Shown one piece after another: positions 27,701 through 35,100 of a stretch of 64,000 nt of DNA. This DNA comes from Lytechinus variegatus. Lineage: Eukaryota > Echinodermata > Echinoidea > Temnopleuroida > Toxopneustidae. The stretch spans positions 39,585,180-39,649,179 of the forward strand of contig NC_054740.1 in assembly GCF_018143015.1 (NCBI RefSeq). The letters run 5' to 3'. How positions within the stretch are numbered: the first letter of the stretch is position 1; the number at the start of each line of letters is the position of its first letter. Under the pieces are notes generated by a model. It worked only from the letters and a program-made list of their open reading frames with translations, made no database searches and was not told where the DNA came from. The translations under genes were made by a program, and so were the position numbers.

Positions 27701-28356
27701 TAAAAATACAATTTACAAGCACAGTCTTGATCTAGATCATAGATTCAAATTTGGATCTAGAATCTACTGCGATCACAATTTGATGTGTTGATAGTCTCCT
27801 TGAAATTATTAATAAAAAAACGAGATCCTGAGAAGAGGACTTTATACCTTGTAGTTCGCTTTTGTTTTATTTCGTTTTGGTTATTTGTATTCTTATTTTT
27901 TCATCATGTTCATAGACATCCCAAAGTTTAGGCCTAGTAACAATATGTCCTGACCCTCTCAGGGGTAGCTCGTTAAACGTGCGACTGAATAAAGCGCTGC
28001 TGTATGAAGTGAATGGTGGCTACCTATATCACGATAATGCCGAAATAAGTTCAATAAATCATCTCATAGCTCATCCTGTTAAAAAACTAGTGGGCTAACC
28101 TCGCATTTTAAGTCGCTGTGCAGTGAGTCGATGGTGTAACTAACACTGTTGACAACATGTGGGACTGACTTTTTACACCTGACGACAAAAATATATTGGT
28201 CGTTTTTATTTTTATATGAAATAGAAACTTACCTCCTTGTAGATCAAGATCATCAAGAAATGTATCCTCATCATCTTCTTTTTTAACAGAATTAAGATGT
28301 GGATCCGAATTCATTACTGAATCGGGTGAAAATAACCAATGTGTTTGGTCTCCCAT
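733..28356 (-). CDS. SREBF: SREBP: membrane-tethered bHLH-leucine-zipper transcription factor (3' end beyond window)
   Basis: Coding exons in transcription order: 28233-28356, 24077-24486, 12269-12541, 11558-11734, 10674-10967, 9458-9587, 8603-8929, 7428-7633, 6435-6705, 5400-5566, 4636-4801, 3363-3474, 2735-2847, 1537-1669, 733-892; all junctions are GT-AG and phases agree. Domains: acidic N-terminus (DDEDTFLDDLDL), Gln-rich region about 60-280, bHLH about 393-426 with the SREBP-specific tyrosine (AIEQRYRKS), leucine zipper to about 469, FBW7-degron-like LTPPSS at about 477, DRTR at 526-529 (site-2 protease position) before TM1 530-549 with helix-breaking Asn-Pro, a luminal loop, TM2 about 594-622, then the SCAP-binding regulatory domain (YWRYRTQAE, DPVARWW). 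In the family, sterol depletion lets SCAP carry the protein to the Golgi, where two cleavages release the bHLH part to the nucleus. About 1,021 codons are present; vertebrate forms have about 1,140, so the final exons lie left of base 1. Exon 11 is the weakest match and was placed by phase and the PP...W pattern. Confidence 0.93.
1125..1310 (-). repeat. Short inverted-repeat element with telomere-like interior, copy 1
   Basis: It shares a block with 8374-8566 in opposite orientation: an interior of AGGGTTAGGGTTGCAATAGGG type, flanked by GAGCAATTGTC-type ends. This fits a small non-autonomous transposon. It lies in SREBP intron 14. Confidence 0.6.
2337..2672 (-). repeat. Diverged copy of the 407-bp TTAA-ended MITE
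   Basis: This is an older relative of the elements at 47459-47865 and 17144-22029, shown by blocks such as ATGTCAAAATGAGTATGAAC, CCAAGCAATTATAATACACT and AGTGTTTACTGCAA in the same order. It ends 63 bp from SREBP exon 13, in the intron between exons 13 and 14. Confidence 0.7.
2880..3135. repeat. Degenerate tandem array of a ~20-bp GTGAATAGAACAAAA-type unit
   Basis: Loose repeats of 'gtgaatagaacaaaa...' occupy SREBP intron 12 between exons 12 and 13. Low complexity; no other signal seen. Confidence 0.6.
3679..3893. mobile_element. Small foldback MITE, 215 bp
   Basis: The outer ~38 bp form an imperfect inverted repeat: AGGGGTGTTTCACAAGGATT at the left against an AATCTTTGTAAAACAACCCCT end at the right. 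It is a non-autonomous DNA transposon in SREBP intron 11. I could not assign a superfamily. Confidence 0.75.
6718..6851 (-). pseudogene. Decayed tandem duplicate of SREBP exon 9 with its splice acceptor
   Basis: The block just upstream (in transcription) of exon 9 repeats the first half of that exon. Both begin after CATCAG with GGTAA, and later share CATCCTCTGGG and an EYY..FVWN..(C/S)F.(P/L)NLIF pattern. The copy is about 18 nt shorter between those landmarks, so its frame is shifted relative to exon 9, and it lacks the second half and the donor of exon 9. It is most likely a dead exon copy. Inclusion as a cryptic exon is possible because the acceptor AG remains. Confidence 0.8.
8374..8566 (+). 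repeat. Short inverted-repeat element with telomere-like interior, copy 2
   Basis: The ends carry GACAATTGCTC and GAGCAATTGT in inverted orientation, and the right end has the motif twice. The interior is CTAACCTAAACCTAAC and CCCTAACCCT. It is the same family as 1125-1310 and lies in SREBP intron 7. Confidence 0.65.
10051..10197. mobile_element. Foldback element, 147 bp
   Basis: This is a hairpin of two ~60-bp arms (TTGACTGGC...GGGAGATACCA...CATATTGCCC and its inverted partner) around a short TCGTCTTCGACTC loop. It is a MITE-like palindrome in SREBP intron 5. No target-site duplication was recognised. Confidence 0.8.
10203..10497 (-). repeat. 124-bp tandem array carrying two copies of part of SREBP exon 6
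   Basis: The units are 10203-10326 and 10327-10450, followed by a partial third. Each unit contains about 79 bp of exon 6 (homologous to 9509-9587) plus its splice acceptor and some upstream intron. The encoded pieces read VSKSHTLQKAIDHLVGLRKM on the minus strand, the helix-2/zipper start. No convincing donor follows, so these are probably pseudo-exons upstream of the real exon 6. Confidence 0.85.
12631..13497. mobile_element. hAT-like non-autonomous DNA transposon, 867 bp
   Basis: The termini are AGGGACAGTGATTTTCCG and, inverted, AGGGACAGTTATTTTCCG. The flanks are 8 bp, ACTTTAAT (12623-12630) and ACTTTAAC (13498-13505), a target-site duplication with one mismatch. The sub-terminal sequence repeats ACGGAAA-type motifs. 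There is no transposase. It lies in SREBP intron 2, just outside exon 3. Confidence 0.85.
13646..14237. mobile_element. TTAA-flanked foldback MITE, 592 bp
   Basis: Arms of about 200 bp are inverted copies: TTAAAGGAGAATGAAACC at the left against GGTTTCATTCCCCTTTAA at the right, with ATGAGAAAGTTATGAGCATT mirrored inside. TTAA at both ends suggests a piggyBac-type target preference; the superfamily is inference. Confidence 0.88.
14291..14545. mobile_element. Foldback element, ~255 bp
   Basis: Arms mirror each other (ATTCATTGTTCTCTTGAAG at the left against TTTTCAAGAAAACAATGAAT at the right). The centre is a second hairpin built on ATGGATTTCCA and TGGAAATCCAT. It lies in SREBP intron 2; class unknown. 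Confidence 0.75.
14700..17143. other. Intronic stretch without a recognised gene
   Basis: AT-rich SREBP intron 2. The motif GTTACGTTACAT or CGTTACATTTTG recurs near 15752, 15935 and 16128 and resembles the motif repeated inside the 17532-22011 element. Short reading frames here have no recognisable product. Confidence 0.6.
18578..21699 (+). mobile_element. Complete hAT transposon, 3,122 bp
   Basis: Perfect 16-bp terminal inverted repeats CAGGGGTTCTCAAACT (18578-18593; inverted at 21684-21699) are flanked by a perfect 8-bp duplication TACTAGAG (18570-18577 and 21700-21707). It encodes a full transposase in two exons with no disabling change seen. Perfect ends, target duplication and an open frame point to a recent, possibly still active, insertion. 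It lies inside the 17532-22011 element and runs opposite to the SREBP host gene. Confidence 0.95.
19018..21265 (+). CDS. hAT-family transposase with N-terminal BED-type zinc finger
   Basis: Exons 19018-20019 and 20399-21265 are joined over a 379-bp GT-AG intron (donor AATGAG|GTGAAG, acceptor AACCAG|GTCAATG), giving about 622 aa. The joined frame reads FLNE|VNASYDD, in phase 0. Features in order: basic start (KKRKV, a nuclear-localisation-like run); BED-like zinc finger at about residues 37-62 (CLIC...HYDSKH); RNase-H-like core with ALDESTDN and, later, ATDGAPAMIG, where the acidic residues expected in hAT catalysis lie; YHCIIHQ (C..H motif); C-terminal dimerisation segment with STYRCESAFSTMN near residue 560. 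It resembles the transposases from which vertebrate GTF2IRD2- and SCAND3-type genes derive. It cuts and pastes the element bearing the 16-bp ends. The splice is inferred from sequence; if the intron were retained, the product would stop after about 395 aa. Confidence 0.92.
22030..22241. mobile_element. hAT-like MITE, 212 bp
   Basis: The ends are CAGAGCTGCCAACCTG and, inverted, CAGAGCTACCAAGTAG. The interior repeats ATCAGTATTTT-type words. It starts at the base next to the end of the split MITE (22029). It is related to the element at 35393-35580 by its ends. A target duplication could not be fixed. Confidence 0.75.
22440..23255. mobile_element. Foldback MITE with mariner-like ends, 816 bp
   Basis: The termini are CAGTGCGTCCAACAAAAAA and, inverted, CAGTGCGTCCCACAAAAAA, and are flanked by TA. 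The inverted homology runs deep into the element (TATCTGCTCTATGATTTGATACC against its mirror, in part). It has no coding capacity. Tc1/mariner affinity rests on the CAGTG ends and TA flanks. Confidence 0.82.
24655..24858. mobile_element. Foldback element, ~204 bp
   Basis: Long mirrored arms: GTTGTTCCACTGGACT at the left against AGTCCAGTGGAACAAC at the right, with GTAAAGGGAACCT and AGGTTCCCTTTAC at the tip. It lies in SREBP intron 1. No target duplication was identified. Confidence 0.8.
25030..25485. mobile_element. MITE rich in CCAATAT / GGAGA palindromes, 456 bp
   Basis: The inverted ends are CAGTAGAGGTGCACGGCCAA and, mirrored, CAGTAGAGGCGCATGGCCAA. A perfect hairpin built on TCTCCAATATGGGAGAT lies at 25061-25095. 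Flanking CTTGG occurs on both sides. It is a non-autonomous element in SREBP intron 1. Confidence 0.8.
26034..27978. mobile_element. 1.9-kb insertion of uncertain class, possibly a lone terminal repeat of a retroelement
   Basis: The insertion disrupts a tandem unit and is flanked by GTGCG on both sides (26029-26033, 27979-27983), consistent with a 5-bp target duplication. It starts with TGTAGCAGC. The right part has a TATAAATA-like box near 27573, a 65-bp duplicated block (AGCGGCGGTCTTTCGCTATA near 27581 and 27648) and AATAAA near 27811, features expected of a promoter-plus-poly(A) terminal repeat. No coding domain was recognised. Family and age cannot be given. Confidence 0.5.
26991..27275. 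repeat. 69-bp tandem array, about four copies
   Basis: Units begin TCGAATTTAACTTTATTCGA at 26991, 27060, 27129 and 27198, with a degenerate fifth near 27267. Because 69 is a multiple of three, several frames stay open on both strands with a 23-residue period. These frames have no recognisable domain and look like a repeat effect. Confidence 0.9.
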
Positions 28357-28431
28357 TTTGATTTCATTTCACTTTTCGACATAGAAATTACGCGATGATG
28401 TTGTCGTCAATCTTGTGATAAAAAGGCGTTG

Positions 28432-28444
28432 CGTGATTGGTCGG
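28432..28444 (-). promoter_or_regulatory. CCAAT box upstream of SREBP
   Basis: The minus strand reads CCGACCAATCACG about 80 bp 5' of the SREBP start codon, matching the core CCAAT/NF-Y site. NF-Y is a known partner of SREBP at lipid-gene promoters. Its use here is inference, and the transcription start is not mapped. Confidence 0.4.
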
Positions 28445-29485
28445 TGGCATATCGTGCCATGCCATGGCCTCCGTAGTCTTTTTTTCTAGCACGCACGGAA
28501 GATCAACAAAATTGTAAGAGCTTAGTCTGAGACACAGACCTTCGTGAACAAAAAAAAATGGTAAAAAGCCCCGGCGGGAAAAGATACGACTCTTGCAGAG
28601 GTCGCAGTCCGGGGTCGCAGTTTGGTACAAATAGGCCTATAATTTGTTGCTTTAGTACACAAGTCCCAGGCAGTGCTACGGGAGGGGGGGAGGGCATGCC
28701 GGCCCTGCATGAGGGGACAGAGACGGTGGAGACTCTCAAAATTTGCATGTCACCTATAGCTGTGCATTTAACAGTTTTGTTAAAAGCAACAAAAAGGCCA
28801 GTAGGCCTCTGCACAATTTTTTCATTTTCGATTTGATGAAATGTTAAGCGTCATGCTGGTTTAATTTTTCTATCAAATTGATTTTTTCCCACCTTATGGT
28901 TATCGCGTAGGGTCTGGCAATTGCGAAACCCGACCATTCTAAAAAAAAAAAAAAAAAAAAAAAAGGACCCCCCTAGATTCCCGAAACGACAGATCCAGTT
29001 TTGCTCAATGTTTTGTGCAAAATAATTTTTATAGCAAAATTCTCCCAATGAGTCCACCCCCCCCCCCCCCCCCTTTAGAACCGCGCCTGCATTTTCAGTT
29101 CTGAATATCAAAAAAACAAAAATTCCAGCTCATACCACTCGCAATATTTCATTAGTGAGCCTAGCCTATTTCTTTTTATGATGATTACAATGTTTAAAAG
29201 TTTCCTGTTTTGGTCTCAATATGAAAATTATCAGCTCTCGCTTTCGTGCGCTCACATTATTGTTATTTAGATATAGGCCTAGGCTCCTATATCTTCTTCA
29301 CATTCCTATGTCAGTAAGTTCAAACAGTGTTACTTTCCAGATCAATATTAAAGAAATCAGCTCGCGCCTCTTTGCACTCGATTTTTTTTATTCAGTGAGA
29401 TAACAGGATTACAAAAGAGCTAATGTGTAGACCTAGTTTATAGGTCTGAAAATAAAATTAAAAAGTAAGTCCCACTGAACATTTA

Positions 29486-29700
29486 TTAAAGGACAAGTCC
29501 ACCCCAACAAAAAAAAAATAATAAAAAGAGAAAAATCCAAAAAGCATACACTGAAAATTTCATCAAAATCGGATGTAAAATAAGAAAGTTATGACATTTT
29601 AAAGTTTCGCTTAATTTCACAAAATAGTTGTAAATCCTGGTCAGTATGGGGAGACTGATGATGTCATCCACTCACTGTTTCTTTCGTATTTTTTTATGCG
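29486..29700. mobile_element. Partial TTAA MITE (left arm)
   Basis: It starts TTAAAGGACAAGTCCACCCC, then carries the ATGAAATTTTCAGTG-family words on the opposite strand and a GATGATGTCATC palindrome. It is the same family as the element at 42750-43502, whose right end reads GGGGTGGACTTGC. The matching right arm is missing. Confidence 0.75.
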
Positions 29701-29797
29701 AAATATGAAATATTCTACTTACGGCGAATCGATGCCGTAGTGAGACATTTTCTTTTAAAACTATACTCTAATTTTGTGATAACCTAAAAATCCCATT

Positions 29798-30020
29798 TCC
29801 GGTGGCGTACCTAGGATTTTCCAAAGGGGGGGGGGGCAAATTCGTCCGCCCAAAAAAAGCAAAAAAAAAAGTCTTCAACCGACATTTCGCACCGAAAAAA
29901 AATTGACAAAAAAAAAAGAAAAAAAAGGTCTTCAAGTGCAAAGGAGGGGGTCACTTGTGGCTCGTAAGGGATCAGTAATGTGACTCGTCAGGGGGGCAGG
30001 GATACGTCCCTTAATTGCAT
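29798..30020. mobile_element. Partial G-tract element
   Basis: It starts GGTGGCGTACCTAGGATTT and continues with G-runs, AAAAAATTGACAAAA and GGTCTTCAA blocks as in the element at 54070-54322. The right inverted end (GGTACGCTA) is absent here. Confidence 0.7.
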
Positions 30021-30783
30021 GAGTTAATGTCATCTTACCCATATGCTGTCAACGCCTCATTTCCTTGAAACGGTATTGTCGTAATCATGCATGCCATGTT
30101 ATGTTTGTTTCTTGACTAACTTTCATTCATTCTTCTCTGTTTTTTTTTATTATCAAGAGAACGATATTTCAAGTCATGATTAAAATTACTAGTACTTTTA
30201 AGAGGACAATTATTTTCAATTTCTCTACATCGATTGCGGTCATCGGAAAACTTCCAACAGTTTTTCCCCTGTTCATTAAAAAAAATATCTTGGGCTTTAC
30301 TTTGTTTTGAAAATCTGGCTTGAGTGAGAAAAGGTAATTAAGAAACATTTTTTATCGTTATTGCGCCTTTCCCGTGACCAAGGAAAGTATAGGCTATATA
30401 TAATGACAAGCACGATCAGGCATCCTTTTTTATTTCCCTATAATTTATCACAAAAATGAAATATATTTAGCACGAAGATAGAGTTCGGTCACTTTTTATG
30501 AAACCTGTAGTATCGCATAAAAAGAATCACCCTAACGAAAGATAGTCGGTGAAACATGAGTTTGACCGAGGTGATATCTCCTTGGTTTGACCCAATCATG
30601 TTGTGTTTGCAATGACATTATTCGCATTTAGTCAATACCCGGGGTCAATAGTTTTCCATATATAATTTTAAAAATCAAATTAGCCTGTAGTTTTGATCAG
30701 TCTGTTTCATAAGTCTTAATGTAGGCGATGAAATTCCCTTTTCATAATTGGCCTCTGTTGCATAATTTTGGAGGAATACTATG

Positions 30784-30792
30784 TGAGTCAGC
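30784..30792 (+). promoter_or_regulatory. CNC-sMaf / antioxidant-response-like site upstream of p62
   Basis: TGAGTCAGC is the right part of the palindromic Maf recognition element. Vertebrate p62 is induced by NRF2 through such a site. It lies about 500 bp upstream of the TATA box. One match to a short motif can be chance. Confidence 0.4.
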
Positions 30793-31260
30793 GATATTGA
30801 AAGTAGATTATGAAAACGTTCCAGAACGGAATCTTTGCGGGTCGTGTGAAAAAAGGAATAACAGAAAACACTGCACGTAGTCTGCAAATACAGACATTTA
30901 CTTTTAGATTTTTCGCACACTGCCCAGTAGTGCACATTGCAGGGTCCGAAATAGTGATTCTTGATTGAATAAAATATTGTAGCGGATTTTAATACTTTAT
31001 TTCGATTGATATAGACAGAGAGGTTTTAGTCTAGCAGTCTAGACATTGTTTAATTTGTTAAGCTGTCAAACTATAGTCTGTGTTTGCAGACTAACCAACG
31101 GTCGCCGAGGCAAGTATCGATGACGTTATGTTCTATTTTAAGAAACGATGTAAACAAACATTGAGCTGTCTTTCGCTCGCTTGGACGAACGAATCGATCG
31201 TTCCGTTTTGGAAAACGTAATGTCTACGTTCAATTTCGCTGAGTAAGTCCGGATTCGTGT

Positions 31261-31271
31261 GTTCCAGAAAC
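31261..31271 (+). promoter_or_regulatory. Heat-shock-element-like site
   Basis: GTTCCAGAAAC matches the paired TTCnnGAA unit and sits 15 bp upstream of the p62 TATA box, a position where it could act. p62 is stress-induced in other animals. Confidence 0.45.
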
Positions 31272-31285
31272 GTCTTGCATTTGGG

Positions 31286-31293
31286 TATATAAA
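31286..31293 (+). promoter_or_regulatory. TATA box of p62
   Basis: TATATAAA lies in a locally GC-richer stretch (AAAGGCAGCC follows), predicting a start near 31317. A non-coding first exon would then run to a donor at 31502 (ACAGG|GTAAATTG), joined to an acceptor at 32097 (TTTTCAG), 12 bp before the start codon. Confidence 0.6.
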
Positions 31294-32109
31294 GGCAGCC
31301 ACTCCCTGTCGATATTCATACTGCGATTCAGTGGTAGAATCTCCGCAAGCAAGAGACAACCGAGTTTCAACGTCTGCGTCCGACGTCAAAACCAGCAATA
31401 ACTGATAACAAAAAGTTATCTGAAAATCAGAAACTACCAAGAATTATACGCCGCTAGAGATCAGACCACTTGTTTCACTTTTGACCAGCCATCTACAACA
31501 GGGTAAATTGTGACTCTTTTTCTAATTCTACTTTTATTTCGGATCTATTTCAGACTCGATCGGAACAGTCTCTCTGCATCATGAGCTGATACCGGTTATA
31601 TACCCCCGAATATATTGTCATAAATGTGTGGATAGCTGGCATGTCGGATTTGAGCAAGGAAATAGTATTTACTATTGCCCTGCTCATGAAATAATTAGTA
31701 GTTATTCACTGCCCTTTGCCTTTTCTCGTTTATAGCTTGGAAGAACAATCTTTGTTTGTTGACATATATGGAGAAACATCCAGTGTGTTTGCTCCACAGT
31801 GGCATATCCATATCCTTAGGAATTGAAATAGAAAAGGTCGAAAAGAAACTGGATATATATTTTAACAATAAACAGAGTTAACAGAGGGGTATAGCTAAAA
31901 TGTGAAATAGTAAGCCTCCAAGGCCATGTCCTGGGATTCCATATTGAAATAACCCCCCCCCCCCCCGCCCCAGCATTGGATTAAATTTTTTGTGACTTAA
32001 AAAAAATCAATTTCTGATTGCCTCATGCAAACTTGCCTGAAACAGACAATGATATTATTAATATTATAAACAACTGTTTAATCGTTCTCATTTTCAGATT
32101 CAACGCAAC

Positions 32110-35100
32110 ATGTCGATGACAGTGAAAGCATACCTGAAGCGGGGAGAGAACGCAAATGCAGAGATTCGTCGCTTTGTGATTGACGTTGCTGTGAGTTCAA
32201 ACTATGAATACCTTTCGAAGAAGGTAGCTCAAGTATTTCCGTCTCTGGGTGACCCCGACAATTTCACTCTCTCCTGGAAAGGTAATATATATTTTTTAAT
32301 TCATAAACATATACATAAAGTTATAAATCAATTCAACTGGTCCATTCATTTTTCCAATTCACTGAAATAGAAAATAAAGAAATTTAATATAAAAGATAAT
32401 CATCATTAAATAGTACTTTTATTATAATACACTATATGATCAGACAAATGGGTTGTTCCCCGCCCCAACTATTTATTTTGTTTGCTTTTTAACTTTAATT
32501 TTTGTTATATATATTTTATTAATGTGATAGTTTGACATTAAAGACACTATAAATGGATCAATGTGTAGGGGACTATTGGTGATTCTCATTCGCTTATAGG
32601 ACATAAATTGTTTATTGTTTTTTCCATAATTATAGATTCCGACGGAGACAACATCACTTTCTCCAGCAATGATGAGTTGGTAGAAGCCTTGGGTCAGATA
32701 AATGATGACATCTTCCGGATCTATGTCAAAGGTCAGTATGTCTTTGTTATCAAAAGTAGACTATTCAATATCATGAGTATTGTTTCAGTAATGACATGAT
32801 ATATTATTCTCATCATTGTTGTTTGTATCATAATTTATTATTATCGTTTCTGTTATTAGTAGTATTTGTAGTAGAATTATAAAATGATTTATATTGTTAT
32901 GAAATTATTTTCATTTTTGTTTGCTCTTAATTACTATTTTTATTATTACTATCATCATCATTGTTATCATCATCATATTTCATGATTATTGTTAACTATG
33001 GTTATAATTATTGTAAGAATATTATTATTGTATGGAGAACATAATTAAATTTGAAGTGGCTCATCAGAAATCAAAATCAAGACTTTCATGAAAGTTACCA
33101 TGATAATATTAGGCTTTATGGAATTTAACTTTTATGTTTTTCAGTAAATGATTCTGTTATTTTCCTTGAAATGAAGTATTATAGTTAATTGCATGATTTG
33201 ATTACCAATCAATACTGTTATATCTATGGGGGTGGGGGGGGTATGAGAATATCAGAATCCAACATATTTTCATATCCCTCAGTCTGTCATCTTTATTTCA
33301 TTTGACATCACATGATAAATCCTTTTATATAGTGCATTATACCTTTCAAAAAGGTCAAAAGAAAAAAAGAAAAGGTGAAGGAAAACCAAGCTGGAAATGT
33401 TATGATGGTATTATCATCATATTATGACATTATTAGAATATTACTCTGATTTCATTTAAAAATCATATAACATTGTTACTATGATTATATTATTTGTTAT
33501 TATCATGTTCTTACATTAATATTTTCTATGATATTGTTATTATAGCATTACTATAATGATCTTATAATTATATCTCTACATATATGAAAATATCATTATC
33601 ATATTATAAATATTTTATTTGGTGAAATAGGGAAGAAGAAGTGTTCCCGTGAAGCCCCGTCTACCAGTTCTGATGACGGCGGTCGGGAGGAGCAGGTGTA
33701 CCACCCAGGCGTAATCTGCGACGGGTGCGAGAGTCGAATCCGCGGTCCGCGGTTCAAGTGCATCACTTGCCCCGACTATGACCTGTGTAAGCAGTGCGAA
33801 TCCCGAGGCACCCACCCGGAGCACAGTTTCGTCAAGTTCCGCAAGCCTCAAGTCGGCCGCAGCCACCACGGTGTAAGTATCGAAGTGCCCATTTTCTGTC
33901 TTGGGTGTATATACTTTTCATCCACATTTTTGTCCGACAGCTCCCAGATTGGACATTCTTCCTTGATTCTTGTTTGGTTGAGAAATTATGTTACTGTGCT
34001 AACTGTCGGTCCGACAAGTCCTTTCATGAAACACTTGATCCCCTGATTTGCCACACACCATAGAGGTAGTGTTATTTTCTGGAGACACTTGTTCAGTTTC
34101 TCTTTGTCCTGAGTACCTGCAATCACACATGGAATATGATTAGACTGTGAAAACCATTGTATACTGAAAATGTTGATACCATTTTCAGTGTATAATAAGT
34201 TGCCATTCCTGGATTTATGCCATTTCCCTAAAGCTAATCACTAATCATTCTAATTCTACATTTGTGATGTCATGTGGTCCCATGTGATAAGAACAACAAA
34301 TCACTTAAAAATGTAAATTGGCATGTTTTTGTTATAGCCCTGCTATTATCACTGATTTTGCCTTGTTTATTACCGATATCTATTTTATGTATCCAAAGTA
34401 TAAAGAAATAATAAATAATCAGTGCTGTAAAGATTGTTGTCAATTTAAAATGTCAAAGCAGATTAATGTTGACCATATCAGTTGTGTACCGCTGTAATGA
34501 AAAGGATATAGTTGATAAAAAAGTGATGTTGATCAGCCTAAGAGAAACTTTTATATCTTTTAGGACTAAGGCAGTAGTCTATTCAGAAAAATTTAATTTA
34601 TTTTTTCTTTTTTCTTTTGCAACACAGGGATTTTTCAACAGACCTGGGATGTTCCGCCAGTTTGGTCACCCTGGCTGGCGTCACTGGTGGCAGTGGAACC
34701 AACAACAGCAGCAGCAACAGCAGGAGCAGCAGGAGGGTGGTACCCAATCTACTACCCAACAGGAGCAGACCCAGGGGGCTGGTGGCTCTCAAAACAATGG
34801 AGGCTGTCCCATGGGCCCAGGTCCCTTCTGCCCCCCTCCTCCCCCACCCCCAGGGTGTCACATGCCACCCCCACCCCCACCTCCACCCCATGCTTTCCTG
34901 AGGGACATCGGACAGACCGTTGCCCAGATGCTTGACCCTCTAGGTAAGATGAGATGTCAACAGAGTTGTGATAGAAAAAAAACAACTCTTTTTCTTTTCA
35001 TTTAAACAATATTTTCCCCATTCTGAAACATTTTAGATCGTTTTGAAAATAGATGATTTGAATTTAGTCCTCATCTGCTGGATGTTTTAAACCTGGTTTA

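Larger units (their letters stand above)
25760..28045. repeat. ~200-bp tandem unit interrupted by a 1.9-kb insertion
   Basis: Blocks GTGTACAAAGTGAATGGAGG (near 25800 and 25996) and ATCACGATAATGCCG (near 25886 and 28029) show two unit copies. The second copy is cut after GTGCG at 26033 and resumes at 27979, which brackets the insertion listed separately. Confidence 0.75.
28357..31316. other. Region between divergent SREBP and p62 transcription units
   Basis: The 3.75 kb between the two start codons holds the SREBP promoter side, A- and C-homopolymer tracts near 28940-29075, a partial TTAA MITE (29486 onward), a G-tract element (29798 onward) and the p62 promoter. No gene was recognised. Short frames at 28503-28836 overlap each other on both strands and look like chance. 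Confidence 0.7.

Noticed and set aside
34598-34985. Antisense and alternative frames over p62 exon 4
   Set aside because: They mirror the Gln and Pro codon runs of the true exon.
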